A stretch of DNA of 64,000 bases from JACVRW01 sp963803245 (GCA_963803245.1 CAWDLI010000001.1:62001-126000); one strand, 5' to 3'; numbered from the stretch's first letter, positions 17,685 to 27,039 are shown. A program made the numbers and translations. The notes: generated from the sequence alone by a model not told the origin.

Positions 17685-18826
17685 CTCGGCGCGGGCGCCC
17701 GGCGCGGCACGCGTAGTACCCCCGCCAGCGTGACCGCGCACGCCACGCCGAGCAGCGCGTAGGGCAGCGCGTCGACGGTGGCGTCTGCCAGCGCCGCCCC
17801 ACCCGCGCTTCCCACCATGTGACCGGTTGCCCAGGCCAGGTTGGCCAGGCCGAACGCCAGCGCCTGGTCGAGGCCCGCATCCTCGGCAGCGTCCGACAGC
17901 AATGCCATCGCTGGCGCCCAGAAGGCGCCCAAAGCCGACACGGTCGCCAGCAGTGCGAACGCCATCAGCAGGATCGTGTCCGGCAGGGGGAGCAGCGCCG
18001 CCATCACCACAGCGCCGGCCAGGCCGACTCGGATCGGCGCCAGGCGCCCATGGCGGTCGGAGAGCCGGCCGCTCACCGGGCTCAGGACCGCCTCCGCGCC
18101 GGCCACCAGAAGGAAGATCAGACCGATCAGAGCGCCGGACGCCCCGAGCTCGTCCAGCCGGAGCGGAGCCAGCACCTCGATCACGCCGCCGAAGATCGCC
18201 GGGAGCGTGAACAGCCAGAAGCCCACGATCACCGCCCGCCGGCGCAGGGCGCGTCCGAGGGCTCGCATCCCGGCGCTCCGCTCCGGCGGGGTGCCGGGCA
18301 CCGTCCACGCCCAGGCGGCCAGGCCGCAGGCGACCACGGCCACGCCGCTGAACACGAGCTCCGGGCTCGAGATGGTGGCGAGCCCGCCGAGCGCCGGGCC
18401 GAGCAGCACGCCAACGATCGCGGCGCCCAGCGCTGAGCCGATCACGGTGCCGCGCTTCTCGGCCGGCGACGCCGACACCAGCCACGTGAGCCCGCCCGCC
18501 CAGGTGCAGGCGCCGCCCAGTCCCTGGGCGAAGCGCGCCACGTCGAGAACGACGACGCTCTGGGCAAAGCCGAAGGCCACGCTCGTCACTGCGAGCAGGC
18601 CGAGGCCCACCAGCACCGTGGGCTTGACGCCCACCCGCGCCGCCAGCCAGCCGGCCGGGAGCGAGCCCACCAGGGTGCCGGCCGGGTAGGCAGCCGCGAG
18701 CACGCCGGCGGCGGACTTGGAGAGGCCCAGGTCGTCGCTGTAGGTCGGAAGCAGCGGCGCGACCGCCGCGAAGAACATCGTGTCGACCAGCACCACCGCC
18801 CAGACGAGGAGGAAGAGCCGGCGCAT
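17681..18826 (-). CDS. MFS transporter
   Basis: A 381-residue major facilitator with about 12 predicted hydrophobic helices and the loop-2 motif GWLAARVGVKPTVLVG between TM2 and TM3. A second copy after the midpoint reads SGRLSDRHGRLAPIRVG, the usual internal duplication. DHA1-type drug or metabolite efflux is plausible; the substrate is unknown. ATG 18826 is preferred over a TTG three codons upstream. It is divergent from the M20 peptidase gene (41 bp gap) and convergent with the rpf-like gene. Confidence 0.85.
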   Translation of the reverse strand: MRRLFLLVWAVVLVDTMFFAAVAPLLPTYSDDLGLSKSAAGVLAAAYPAGTLVGSLPAGWLAARVGVKPTVLVGLGLLAVTSVAFGFAQSVVVLDVARFAQGLGGACTWAGGLTWLVSASPAEKRGTVIGSALGAAIVGVLLGPALGGLATISSPELVFSGVAVVACGLAAWAWTVPGTPPERSAGMRALGRALRRRAVIVGFWLFTLPAIFGGVIEVLAPLRLDELGASGALIGLIFLLVAGAEAVLSPVSGRLSDRHGRLAPIRVGLAGAVVMAALLPLPDTILLMAFALLATVSALGAFWAPAMALLSDAAEDAGLDQALAFGLANLAWATGHMVGSAGGAALADATVDALPYALLGVACAVTLAGVLRVPRRAPAPS

Positions 18827-18867
18827 GGCTGCCAAGGCTACGCGCTGCGGTTCGGCACAATCCAGGC

Positions 18868-20187
18868 ATGCCGGCGATCCGTGACGAGCTCGACGACTTC
18901 CTTCGCATCCCCTCGGTCTCCACCGGTGGGGGTGACGCCCCGGAGCTGAAGCGCGCCGCCGAATGGGTCTGCGAGCGAATCGAGGGCGCGGGGGGCGAGG
19001 CGGGTCTCGTGACGATCGACGGGGGCCACCCGATGGCGATCGGCGAGCTGCGCTCGAGCCGGGCCGACGCCCCCACGGTGCTGGCGTACGGCCACTACGA
19101 CGTCCAGGACGTGGGCGCGCTCGACGCCTGGCTCAGCCCGCCGTTCGAGCCCACCGAGCGCGACGGCCGCCTCTACGCGCGCGGCGCCGCGGACGACAAG
19201 GGCAACTTCCTGCCGCTCCTCCACGTGGGGTGCGAGCTCGCGCGCGCCGGCGAGCTGCCGGTGAACGTGCGTTTCTGGGTCGAGGGCGAGGAGGAGATCG
19301 GGTCCGCGTCGGCGCTGCGGTGGATCCGCGAGGACGAGCGCGGGGCCGACTGCGCGCTGGTGTTCGACTCCGGCATGGTGAACGAGCGCACGCCCATGAT
19401 CACCGTCGCGACGCGCGGCCTGGTGGGCGTCTCGGTCGCGGTGCGCACGGGCGCGCGCGACGTGCATTCGGGCGACTTCGGCGGGAGCGTGCTCAACGCG
19501 GCACACGTGCTCAACGCGATGCTCGCCGCGGTCGTGCCGGGTCCAGACGGGCGAGTGCGGCCGGAGCTGACCGCCGGAGTGGAGCCGGCCGGGGCCGAGG
19601 AGCGCGAGCAGTGGAAGCGGCTGCCGCCCGGCGACGAGGTGATCGCCGGCGTGGGCGCGCGAGCGGTGTCGCCGGAGGCGGGCGCCCAGTTCTACGAGCG
19701 CACCGGCGCGAGCACCGCGCTCGACGTGAACCAGATCGGGGTGGGGGAGCCGCGCACGATCGTGCCCGCCGTGGCGCACGCCCACCTCACGGCGAGGCTC
19801 GCGGCCGGCCAGAGCGCCGACGCGATCGCCGCCGAACTCGAGCGGCTTCTTCGCGGAGCGGCCCCCGCCGGCGCCGAGGTGTCGCTGGAGTTCGAGCTGG
19901 CCGAGCCCTCCGTCTTCGACCCCTCGCGTCCCGCGCTCCAGCTGGCGGCGCGCGCGATGGAGACCGCCTGCGCCACGCCGCCCGTGTTCGCACGCACCGG
20001 CGGCACGATCCCCGTGTTGGCGGAGCTGTCGCGCCGCGGTATCGACGCCGTGGTCACCGGCTTCGTCACCGACGACGACGCGTACCACGCGCCGAACGAG
20101 AGCTATCGCCTGGAGAGCCTCCGGCTCGGCGAGGCCTTCGCCCGCGAGCTCTACCTGGCGCTCGCGGACCTTCCGCGCAGCCGGTGA
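18868..20187 (+). CDS. M20-family metallopeptidase (dipeptidase)
   Basis: A 439-residue dizinc peptidase. Metal-binding segments: YGHYDVQ (His, residues ~73-79), GAADDKGN (bridging Asp ~108), EGEEEIGS (catalytic and ligand Glu ~138), FDSGM (Asp), and the C-terminal His in DDAYHAPNE. The internal lid/dimerisation domain (~165-330) carries GARDVHSGDFGG. The type matches CNDP/DapE-like dipeptidases acting on small peptides. ATG 18868. Its last 37 bases overlap the 3' end of the opposing methyltransferase gene. Confidence 0.9.
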   Translation: MPAIRDELDDFLRIPSVSTGGGDAPELKRAAEWVCERIEGAGGEAGLVTIDGGHPMAIGELRSSRADAPTVLAYGHYDVQDVGALDAWLSPPFEPTERDGRLYARGAADDKGNFLPLLHVGCELARAGELPVNVRFWVEGEEEIGSASALRWIREDERGADCALVFDSGMVNERTPMITVATRGLVGVSVAVRTGARDVHSGDFGGSVLNAAHVLNAMLAAVVPGPDGRVRPELTAGVEPAGAEEREQWKRLPPGDEVIAGVGARAVSPEAGAQFYERTGASTALDVNQIGVGEPRTIVPAVAHAHLTARLAAGQSADAIAAELERLLRGAAPAGAEVSLEFELAEPSVFDPSRPALQLAARAMETACATPPVFARTGGTIPVLAELSRRGIDAVVTGFVTDDDAYHAPNESYRLESLRLGEAFARELYLALADLPRSR

Positions 20188-20777
20188 ATCGCCACCCGCG
20201 GGAAGCGGGGGCTCATCGTGGTGGTCACGTCGAAATCGGCGCGGGCGCTCTCCAGGAAGCGCTCGGCGGGCCCCCGCCCGGGATCGGCGAGCAGGACCCG
20301 GCCGCGCTCGCCCACGAGCCGCGGGAGGAGCGCCAGAAGCTGGTCCACGTTGCGCTGCTCGTAGAGGACGTCTGAGGCGAGCACGAGCTGGAACGGCGCC
20401 CGCGCGAGCAATGCGCCAGGATCGGCCCAGTCACACACGAGCGTCTCGATCGCGGCGCCGTTGCGGCTCGCGTTCTCGGCGGCCGCGCTGATCGCGTCGG
20501 GGGCCCAGTCCGTGGCCAGCACCCGGCCGCCGGCGCGTGCCGCGGCGATGCTCGGCAGCGCCAGGCCGCAGCCCAGCTCGAGCGTCCGGGCGCCGCGCAG
20601 CGAACGGCGCGACACGTCGTGGGCGAGCGCCACGCCGCTGGTCCAGAGCTCGGCCCAGTAGGGGAGGAACTCCTCGTGCTCGAACGCCTCGTCGGTCAGC
20701 AGCGCCTCCGCGTCGCGGGGGCGGGTGAGCTCGATCTCGCCGCCGGGGAGCGACACGCGCTCCTCGACGAGTTCCAT
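20151..20777 (-). CDS. Class I SAM-dependent methyltransferase
   Basis: A 208-residue methyltransferase of the methyltransferase-16 / lysine- or nicotinamide-type group. It carries PYWAELWTSGVALAH (residues ~39-53), the SAM motif I LELGCGLALPSIAAA (~65-79), TDWAPDAI, and LVLASDVLYEQRN (post-I/II). This family typically methylates protein lysines or small molecules; the target is unknown. ATG 20777 overlaps the stop of the oligoendopeptidase gene (TGATG), so the two are translationally coupled. Confidence 0.8.
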   Translation of the reverse strand: MELVEERVSLPGGEIELTRPRDAEALLTDEAFEHEEFLPYWAELWTSGVALAHDVSRRSLRGARTLELGCGLALPSIAAARAGGRVLATDWAPDAISAAAENASRNGAAIETLVCDWADPGALLARAPFQLVLASDVLYEQRNVDQLLALLPRLVGERGRVLLADPGRGPAERFLESARADFDVTTTMSPRFPRVAIHRLRGRSASAR

Positions 20778-22576
20778 CACATACGTCCGGCTTCTGCGGC
20801 GGCGGTCTCGGCCGCCTCCAGCTGGCGCTCGATGAGATCCAGGCCCGCGGACCAGAATCCGGGGTCGGAGAGGTCCACGCCCACGATCGCGCCGAGCTCC
20901 TCGGGTGGCAGCGAGCCGCCCGCGCGCAGCAGGTCGAGGTAGGACGGCACGAAGTCGGCGCCGAGCTGCTCGTAGCGCCGGTAGACCGAGAGGGCGAGCA
21001 GGTGCCCGTAGGCGTAGGCGTACACGTAGCCCGGCGTGTCCATGAAGTGCGGGACGTAGGACCACCAGAGCGCGTAGTCCTCGGAGAGATCCACCGAGTC
21101 GCCGAGCAGCTCCGTCTGTGTCTCCAGCCAGAGCTCGCCGAAGCGGTCAGTGGCCAGCTCGCCGCGCTCGCGGCGCTCGGTGTGCACGGCGTGCTCGAAG
21201 CGGTTCATCGCCACCTGGCGGAACACGGCAGCCACGGCACCGTCGAGCGAGCCGGCCAGCAGGTCGAGGCGCCCGGCGGCGTCCGGCGCGCGCTCCAGCA
21301 GGCGCTCGAGCACGATCGTCTCGCCAAAGATCGACGCGGTCTCGGCGAGCGTGAGCGGGGTCGTGAACTGGAAGATGCCCTGCGGCCGGGCGAGCGACGC
21401 GTGCACGCCGTGGCCGAGCTCGTGCGCCATGACGAGCACGTCGTGCGGGCGCGAGGTGTAGTTGAGCATCACGTACGGGTGTGCGCTCGGCACCGTGTAC
21501 GAGCAGAACGCTCCGCCGCGCTTGCCGGGACGCGGCGGCCCGTCGATGTATCCGTCTGCGAAGAACTCGCCCGCCGTCAGCCCGAGCTCCGGTGAGAACT
21601 CCGAGTACGAGTCGAGCACGATCGAGCGCGCCTCCGCGTAGGGGATGCGATCCTCCGATTCGCCCACCGGCGCCGCCCGGTCCCAGTACGCGAGCCGGTC
21701 GATCCCGAGCAGCCGAGCCTTCAGCCGGTACCAGCGCCGGGCCAGCTCGTAGCGCGAGCGCACCGCCTCGATCAGCGCCTCCACCGACTCGTCGCTCGCC
21801 TCGTTCGACAGGTTCCGCGACGCGAGCCAGTGCGGGTACGAGCGCAACCTGTCCTTCACCGCCTTGTCCTGCGCGAGCGTGTTGAACACGTACCCGCGCG
21901 TGCGCAGTCCGGGCCGCAGCGCCTCGGTGATCGCGCCGGCAGCCGTCTCCCTGCGGTCGCGGTCGTGGTCCTGGAGACGGCTCAGGGCCTCCTCCAGCGA
22001 CGCCGGCTCCGGCGATCCGGGTAGGTCGACCAGGAGCGCCGAGGTCTGCTCGGTGAACAGCCGCTTGAAGGCGGACGAGCCGGTGACGGAGGTCTCCGTG
22101 AGCACGCGCTCCTCCGGCTCGGAGAGCTGATGCGGGCGGTAGCGCCGCAGCGTGCGCAGGTAGTGCCGGCAGAAGGCGAGCTCGTCGAGGGCCAGCAGCT
22201 CGTCGGCGCGCGCGTCCGGCAGCTCGTTCCACTCGAGCTCGAAGAAGAGCAGGAGCGTCTCGATCTCGGCCCCCAGCTCGCGGCCGCGCTGCAACAGGGC
22301 GCCGCGCTCCGGGTCGCCCGTGTCGAGCGAGAACGAGAGCATCGCGTAGGAGCCCGCGCGGCCACCGAGGTCCGAGATCGCGCCGAGCTCGCCCATGGCC
22401 TCGGCCAGCTCCTCGCCCTCGAGCTCGCCGACCCGGCCGCGGTAGCGCTCGGCGAACGCCGCGGCGCGGTCCCGCGCCTCGCCGAGAAGCTCCTCGACGC
22501 CCGCGGGACCGCGCCGCTCGACGAGCGGCTCCAGGTTCCAGGAAGCTGTCTCGAGGGGTTCGTCGACCGTGCTCAC
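20777..22576 (-). CDS. pepF: Oligoendopeptidase F (M3 metallopeptidase)
   Basis: A 599-residue cytosolic zinc peptidase. The M3 signature HELGHGVHA lies at ~residue 385, with the third ligand Glu in FGETIVLE ~25 residues on. Other family segments: SYTVPSAHPYVMLNYT before the zinc site and DTPGYVYAYAYGHLLALSVY near the C-terminus. It degrades short peptides and helps recycle peptides. It starts at GTG 22576 and its 3' end couples to the methyltransferase gene. Confidence 0.93.
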   Translation of the reverse strand: MSTVDEPLETASWNLEPLVERRGPAGVEELLGEARDRAAAFAERYRGRVGELEGEELAEAMGELGAISDLGGRAGSYAMLSFSLDTGDPERGALLQRGRELGAEIETLLLFFELEWNELPDARADELLALDELAFCRHYLRTLRRYRPHQLSEPEERVLTETSVTGSSAFKRLFTEQTSALLVDLPGSPEPASLEEALSRLQDHDRDRRETAAGAITEALRPGLRTRGYVFNTLAQDKAVKDRLRSYPHWLASRNLSNEASDESVEALIEAVRSRYELARRWYRLKARLLGIDRLAYWDRAAPVGESEDRIPYAEARSIVLDSYSEFSPELGLTAGEFFADGYIDGPPRPGKRGGAFCSYTVPSAHPYVMLNYTSRPHDVLVMAHELGHGVHASLARPQGIFQFTTPLTLAETASIFGETIVLERLLERAPDAAGRLDLLAGSLDGAVAAVFRQVAMNRFEHAVHTERRERGELATDRFGELWLETQTELLGDSVDLSEDYALWWSYVPHFMDTPGYVYAYAYGHLLALSVYRRYEQLGADFVPSYLDLLRAGGSLPPEELGAIVGVDLSDPGFWSAGLDLIERQLEAAETAAAEAGRM

Positions 22577-22600
22577 GGCCCTGAGCCTAGAGCCCCCTTC

Positions 22601-23158
22601 TCAGCAGGACACGACCAGGTGGAATGAGCGGTTGGCCGCGTTCCCCTCGCTGTTGCGCGTGAACACGCGAACGCCGTTCACCGAGCTGGGCAGGGAGGTC
22701 ACCGAGACCTGGCCCGTGCCGGGCGCCGCGGCGGACTCGTCGCCGAGGGTGGCCACGTATACGCAGGCGCGCACGTCGCGGTCGAGGATCACCTGGTACT
22801 GGCCCGTGGCGGTGCGTGCGGTGGACGTCGCGCCCCGCGAGCGAACCGCGCTCCCGTTGGCGGCCACCACCGCGTGACGCGCGCTGCCCTGCGCCACGAC
22901 CGAGCTGTTCACCGGCCCGAGCCGGAGGGAGTTGAGGGCCTCCTCCTTTACGGCGTTGGGGCCGACGCTGTCCCCGCTGAGCTCCTGCCCGCGCAGACCG
23001 CGGTCCCGCACGTCCTTGCCCGTGACCGTGCCGTTCCGTATCTCCCGGCCGCTGATCGTTCCGGTGGCGAACCCGTATGACACTCCGCCCAGGGCGGTGA
23101 AGAGCGCGGCGCAGGCCACGACCATCGCCGGCGAAGGCAGGCGCATGAAGCGTTTCAT
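22601..23158 (-). CDS. Secreted protein of a Thermoleophilia-type repeat family
   Basis: A 185-residue exported protein. ATG 23158 is followed by a signal-peptide-like segment (RLPSPAMVVACAALFTALGG) that recurs in many solirubrobacterial secreted proteins. Residues ~32-80 hold short repeats of the type NGTVTGKDV, RGLRGQELSGDSVGPNAV, which probably form a beta-solenoid or coil. The C-terminal ~100 residues are beta-rich (GQYQVILDRDVRACVYVATLG) and end in VVSC. Function unknown; a surface or exopolymer role is inferred. It is divergent from the thioesterase gene. Confidence 0.75.
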   Translation of the reverse strand: MKRFMRLPSPAMVVACAALFTALGGVSYGFATGTISGREIRNGTVTGKDVRDRGLRGQELSGDSVGPNAVKEEALNSLRLGPVNSSVVAQGSARHAVVAANGSAVRSRGATSTARTATGQYQVILDRDVRACVYVATLGDESAAAPGTGQVSVTSLPSSVNGVRVFTRNSEGNAANRSFHLVVSC

Positions 23159-23263
23159 CTGATTCCGACCTCCCGTCGAGTTGTTTCCCGCTCTGGCCAC
23201 AACACGGCCGGCACCGCCAGGGTTGCGGACGCCGGTCGCGCGATCGGAGATGATGGGCGCGCG

Positions 23264-23749
23264 ATGGGACAGCTCGCGATCGGCTGGCAGGACCCCGCCG
23301 CCCTGGCCGAGCGCGCACGCGCGATGCCCGGCCGCGAGTTCCTCGAGGCGATCCGCGACGGCCTGCTGCCGGCGGCGCCGATCCAGGAGCTGATGGGCTT
23401 CCGGCTGGTGGAGGTGGAGGAGGGGCGCGTGGCCTTCCGGGCCGAACCGGGTGAGCAGCACTACAACCCGATCGGGGTCGTACACGGTGGGCTGGCCGCG
23501 ACCCTGCTCGACAGCGCGATGGGCGCCTCGGTGCACAGCACGCTGCCGCTCGGGACGGGCTACTCGACGCTCGAGACGAAGTTCAATCTCGTTCGCGCGG
23601 TCACCGCCGAGAGCGGGCCGATCCTGGCCGAGGGCCGCGTGGTGCACCGCGGGTCGCGTGTGGCGACCGCCGAGGGGCGGATCGTGCGCGAGGCGGACGG
23701 AAAGCTGCTGGCGCACGGCACGTCCACCTGCCTGGTGCTGTCGGGCTAG
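23264..23749 (+). CDS. PaaI-family hotdog thioesterase
   Basis: A 161-residue single-domain hotdog protein. The signature HYNPIGVVHGGLAATLLDSAMG (residues ~66-87), with the catalytic-region HGG and the downstream Asp, is typical of PaaI/YigI acyl-CoA thioesterases. The C-terminal strands (GRVVHRGSRVATAEGRIV, HGTSTCLVL) complete the fold. It hydrolyses acyl- or aryl-CoA thioesters; substrate unknown. It starts at ATG 23264. The next gene starts 42 bp downstream. Confidence 0.88.
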   Translation: MGQLAIGWQDPAALAERARAMPGREFLEAIRDGLLPAAPIQELMGFRLVEVEEGRVAFRAEPGEQHYNPIGVVHGGLAATLLDSAMGASVHSTLPLGTGYSTLETKFNLVRAVTAESGPILAEGRVVHRGSRVATAEGRIVREADGKLLAHGTSTCLVLSG

Positions 23750-23791
23750 CCGGGCGGGGGCGGGCTTGGCCGGCCCGCGCCTTTCATCCGC

Positions 23792-24994
23792 ATGGAGGCC
23801 CTCGACGAGCTGGCTCTGGCCCTGCGCGGGCGGCTGATCGAGCGCGCGCGGACGGGTGAGGCGGGGGAGGGGCTCGAGAGCGAGGTGCGGCAGGTGGTCG
23901 ATGCCGAGGCCGGGTCGCTGCCCGAGGCCGACCGGGCCGAGCTGTGCGAGCGGATGCTGCTGCTCGCGACCGGTCTCGGGCCGCTCGAGCCGCTGCTGGC
24001 CGACCCGACCGTGGACGAGGTGATGGTGAACGGGCCGGGGGAGGTGTTCGTGGAGCGGCGCGGGCGGCTCGAGGAGACGCGCGTGCGGTTCGCGGGCGAT
24101 GCCGAGCTGCTTCACGCGATCGAGCGTGTGCTGGCGCCGCTCGGGCGGAGGGTCGACGAGGCGTCTCCGCTCTGCGACGCGCGGCTCGCCGACGGCTCGC
24201 GCGTGAACGTCGTTATTCCGCCGCTCTCGCTCTCCGGGCCCTGCCTGACCATCAGGCGCTTCCGGCGGCAGGGCTTCTCTCTCCGCGACCTGGTGCGCGG
24301 CGGCACGCTCCCCGCCGAGGCGGCGGAGCTGCTCGCGGCGTGCGTGGCAGCGCGGGCGTCGGTGCTGGTCTCGGGCGGCACCGGATCGGGCAAGACCACC
24401 ACCCTCAACGCGCTCTCGGGCGCCATCCCGGGGGCCGAGCGGATCGTGACGATCGAGGACGCCGCCGAGCTGCGGCTGCGCCAGCGCCACGTCGTGCGGC
24501 TGGAGGCGCGGCCGGCCAACCTCGAGGGACGCGGGGAGGTCACGATCCGCCAGCTCGTGCGCAACGCCCTGCGCATGCGGCCGGACCGGATCGTCGTGGG
24601 GGAGGTGCGCGGGCCGGAGGCGCTGGACATGCTCCAGGCGCTCAACACCGGCCACGACGGCTCGCTCACCACCGTGCACGCCAACTCTCCCACCGACGCG
24701 CTGCGCCGCGTGGAGACGCTCGCGCTGATGGCCGGCGTGGGCCTGCCGCACGCCGCGATCCGCGACCAGGTGGCGAGCGCGCTCGACGTGGTGGTGCATC
24801 AGACGCGGTTGCCCACGGGCGAGCGGGTGATCGAGACCGTGACGGAGGTGGTGCGTGTTGCGGGCGGGGCCGGCACCCGGGAGCTCTTCCGCCACGGCTC
24901 GCCTGCGCGCCCGCCGGGGGACGGGCCGCTGGGCGAGCGGCTCGCCGGGTTGCGCGCGGCGGGTGCCCGCGTGAGGCCGGCGCGTGGGGCCTAG
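23792..24994 (+). CDS. tadA: TadA/CpaF-type secretion ATPase
   Basis: A 400-residue cytosolic secretion ATPase of the TadA/VirB11 group, energising Flp-type pilus assembly. The N-terminal domain includes DPTVDEVMVNGPGEVFVE (~70-87). Walker A is SGGTGSGKTTTLN (~191-203), the Asp box RIVTIEDAAELRL, the His box TVHANSPTDALRR, and Walker B region DRIVVGEVRGPEALDML. All catalytic motifs are intact. It starts at ATG 23792 and overlaps the tadB start by 11 nt. Confidence 0.92.
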   Translation: MEALDELALALRGRLIERARTGEAGEGLESEVRQVVDAEAGSLPEADRAELCERMLLLATGLGPLEPLLADPTVDEVMVNGPGEVFVERRGRLEETRVRFAGDAELLHAIERVLAPLGRRVDEASPLCDARLADGSRVNVVIPPLSLSGPCLTIRRFRRQGFSLRDLVRGGTLPAEAAELLAACVAARASVLVSGGTGSGKTTTLNALSGAIPGAERIVTIEDAAELRLRQRHVVRLEARPANLEGRGEVTIRQLVRNALRMRPDRIVVGEVRGPEALDMLQALNTGHDGSLTTVHANSPTDALRRVETLALMAGVGLPHAAIRDQVASALDVVVHQTRLPTGERVIETVTEVVRVAGGAGTRELFRHGSPARPPGDGPLGERLAGLRAAGARVRPARGA

Positions 24995-25857
24995 CCCGAG
25001 CGTGGCCCTGGCCTTCCTGGCCGGCGCCGGCGCGGCGGTGGGCTCGGTCGAGCTTGCCCGGGCGGCGCTTGCGCGCGCCGCGGGTCGCGGGCCGCGGCTG
25101 CTCCGGGCGGCGAGCGCGCTGCTGGACGCGCGTCGCCAGGCAGGGACGCGAAGGGCGCGATCCGGGCGCTGCCGAGCGCCGGCGGCTGCTGATGGCCGGC
25201 GCGGTGGTGGCCCTCTGCGCCGGGACCGCCGTCGCGGGCCCATGGGCGGGTCTCCTGCTTGGGGCCGCCGGCCCGTGGGCCGTGGGCCGCGCGCTCAGGG
25301 CGCGACGCGAGCGCTACCGCCGCGCCGTGGACGCCGGTTGCGCCCAAGTGTCCGTGGCGGTGGCGGATGCGCTGGGCGGCGGGCACTCGCTGCGGGCGGC
25401 AATCGCAGAGGCCGCTCCCGGCGTGGGCGGTGCCGCCGGGCACGAGCTGCGGCGGGCCGCGGCCGAGCTGGCGACGGGGGCGCGCACGGACGAGGCGCTG
25501 GGGTCACTGCGGGCGCGCGCCGGATCCGAGCGCGTGGACGTGTTCGTGGCGGGCTGCCTGCTCCAGCGCCGCGCGGGGGGCGACCTGGCGCGCCTCCTCC
25601 GCGACTGCGCCGCCGCGATGGAGGAGCAGGGTCGTCTCGAGGGCGAGCTTCGCGCGGCCACGGCCCAGGCCCGCTTCACAGGTGCCGTCGTCGTGCTCCT
25701 GCCCGCGGGCGGCGCGCTGCTGGCGGAGCTGGCGAGCCCCGGATGGCTGGTCGGGCTCGCGAGCACGTTCCTCACGGCCTGGCTCGTGGGCCTCGCCCTC
25801 GGGCTCCAGGTGCTGGCCGCGGTCCTGATCCACCGTCTCGGACGCCCGCTCCCTTGA
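24984..25857 (+). CDS. tadB: TadB-type T2SF membrane protein (frameshifted)
   Basis: The inner-membrane platform protein of the Tad pilus. The first part (VALAFLAGAGAAVGSVELARAAL) is a membrane helix in frame 3. From about 25140 the frame becomes 1 and continues through LLMAGAVVALCAGTAVAGPWAG, the T2SF domain (VSVAVADALGGGHSLRAAIAEAA, VDVFVAGCLLQRRAGGDLARLL) and two C-terminal helices. GTG 24984 or GTG 25002 is the start. The assembled length is ~290 aa, normal for TadB. The break is in the sequence between LLDARRQAG and REGRDPGAAERRR, so one missing or extra base explains it. Confidence 0.8.
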
Positions 25858-26702
25858 TCGGCCCGGCGCTGGCGTTCCTGGCCGGCGCGCTCGGCGCGGC
25901 GGGGCTCGGACTGCTGGCGGCGTCCGTGGTCGCCTCGCGCGTCGCGCCGCCGGACCTGCCGCTGCTTCGCCGGCTCGCGAGCGCGGGCATGCGGTTGCGC
26001 GACGTGCCGGCTCCGCGCGACCTCGGCGCGCGGCTCGACGCCGCGGGGCGGCCGGGCGGGCTCGGTACGCGCGAGCTGATGGCGGCGAAGCTGACGGCGG
26101 CGCTCGCCGGGGGAGGGCTTGGGCTCGTGGCGGCGGCCGGGGCCCCAGGGCGACTCGGTCCGCTGCTCGCTGCGCTTGCGCCGGCGGTGGGCTTTCTCGC
26201 GCCGGACCTCTGGCTCGCGCGCGTGGCCAGAACGCGTGCCCGCAGCGCGCGGCGCGAGCTTCCCGCGCTACTCGACCTTCTGCGCGTGACCGTGGCGTCC
26301 GGGGCGTCGCTGACCGACGCGCTGCGAGAGGTGGGCCGCGAGGGCCGCGGACCGCTCGCGGCCGAGTGGAGGGCAGCCGGGCGGAAGGTCGCGCTCGGGG
26401 CACCGTTCGAGGACGCCCTGCGGGACGTGCACCGCAGGCTGCCGCTGCCGGAGCTGGCGGCGCTGGTGGGCGCGCTCGAGCGCTCCAGGCGCCACGGAGT
26501 GCCTCTGGCGGACACGCTCACCGCCCAGGCGCGCGAGGCGCGAGCAGCCCTGGCGCGCGCATCGCGCGAGCACGCCGCGCGCGCCGCCCCCAAGATCCAG
26601 CTCGTCGTGGCCCTGCTGCTGGTGCCGTCGGTGCTGCTGCTCGTGGCGGCCGCCTTGCTGTCGGCGCTGGTCGGGTCCGGCGGAGCCCTTCTCCCGGCGT
26701 AA
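25854..26702 (+). CDS. tadC: TadC-type T2SF membrane protein
   Basis: A 282-residue second platform protein. It has a membrane helix at ~3-25 (ALAFLAGALGAAGLGLLAASVV), two helices near 80-120, a T2SF domain (~130-240, LPALLDLLRVTVASGASLTDALREV, LPELAALVGALERSRRHGVPLADTL), and a C-terminal helix pair (KIQLVVALLLVPSVLLLVAAALLS). The TTG start at 25854 overlaps the tadB stop (TTGA). tadA-tadB-tadC form one operon. No pilin (Flp), secretin or prepilin peptidase gene follows; the dcw promoter region comes next. Confidence 0.85.
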   Translation: MIGPALAFLAGALGAAGLGLLAASVVASRVAPPDLPLLRRLASAGMRLRDVPAPRDLGARLDAAGRPGGLGTRELMAAKLTAALAGGGLGLVAAAGAPGRLGPLLAALAPAVGFLAPDLWLARVARTRARSARRELPALLDLLRVTVASGASLTDALREVGREGRGPLAAEWRAAGRKVALGAPFEDALRDVHRRLPLPELAALVGALERSRRHGVPLADTLTAQAREARAALARASREHAARAAPKIQLVVALLLVPSVLLLVAAALLSALVGSGGALLPA

Positions 26703-26920
26703 GGCCACTTCCCACCTGGCCCCACCGGCCGGCGCGTGGGCTGCAGAAATCCCTGCAGGTGGGAGTTCTGCACGCACGATTGCGCCCAGATGGCCCGAAT
26801 GACGCATTTCGATCGGCCGGAAGCGCAGCCCACCGGCCGCCGGTCGATGCGGCTAGTGCCGCTCTACAGCGGGGATTGCGCTCCGCTGCGCCTCCACAAC
26901 GGACGCGATTCGACGCCCAA
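26703..26920. other. Non-coding stretch before the dcw promoter
   Basis: About 220 bases between tadC and the MraZ boxes. I see no credible ORF. A CTGCAG, six bases, CTGCAG motif (26740-26757) can form a short stem but has no U-tract. The GC content is lower than in coding DNA, as expected for a regulatory interval. Confidence 0.6.
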
Positions 26921-26965
26921 GTGGGGAAAGGTGTTGCACAGTGGGAGCAGGTGGGGTAGTGTGGC
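26921..26965 (+). promoter_or_regulatory. MraZ-box ladder
   Basis: GTGGG at 26921, GTGTT at 26931, GTGGG at 26941, GTGGG at 26951 and GTGGC at 26961: five GTG-led pentamers at an exact 10-base period. MraZ is known to bind repeated (G)TGGG pentamers spaced by five bases upstream of its own gene. The three at 26941-26965 are the strongest. The ladder overlaps the promoter, so autorepression is expected. Confidence 0.8.
26934..26962 (+). promoter_or_regulatory. dcw operon promoter
   Basis: A -35 element TTGCAC (26934-26939), a 17-bp spacer and a -10 element TAGTGT (26957-26962), close to the housekeeping sigma consensus. It lies ~78 bp upstream of mraZ and is interleaved with the MraZ boxes. 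Confidence 0.65.
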
Positions 26966-27039
26966 GGCCATCAAGCGACCGGAGTGGCGGGGCTCCTCCC
27001 ACTCCGCCACTCCGGTCCGACTCTTCACCCCGATGGATC

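Noticed and set aside
18963..20375. Long Arg/Gly-rich frame overlapping the M20 peptidase
   Set aside because: It is a shadow of the real gene in another frame: biased composition, no domain, and the peptidase is clearly coding.
26740..26757. CTGCAG palindrome pair before the MraZ boxes as a tadC terminator
   Set aside because: Six-base stem, no U-tract, and each half is itself palindromic, so it is weak evidence.
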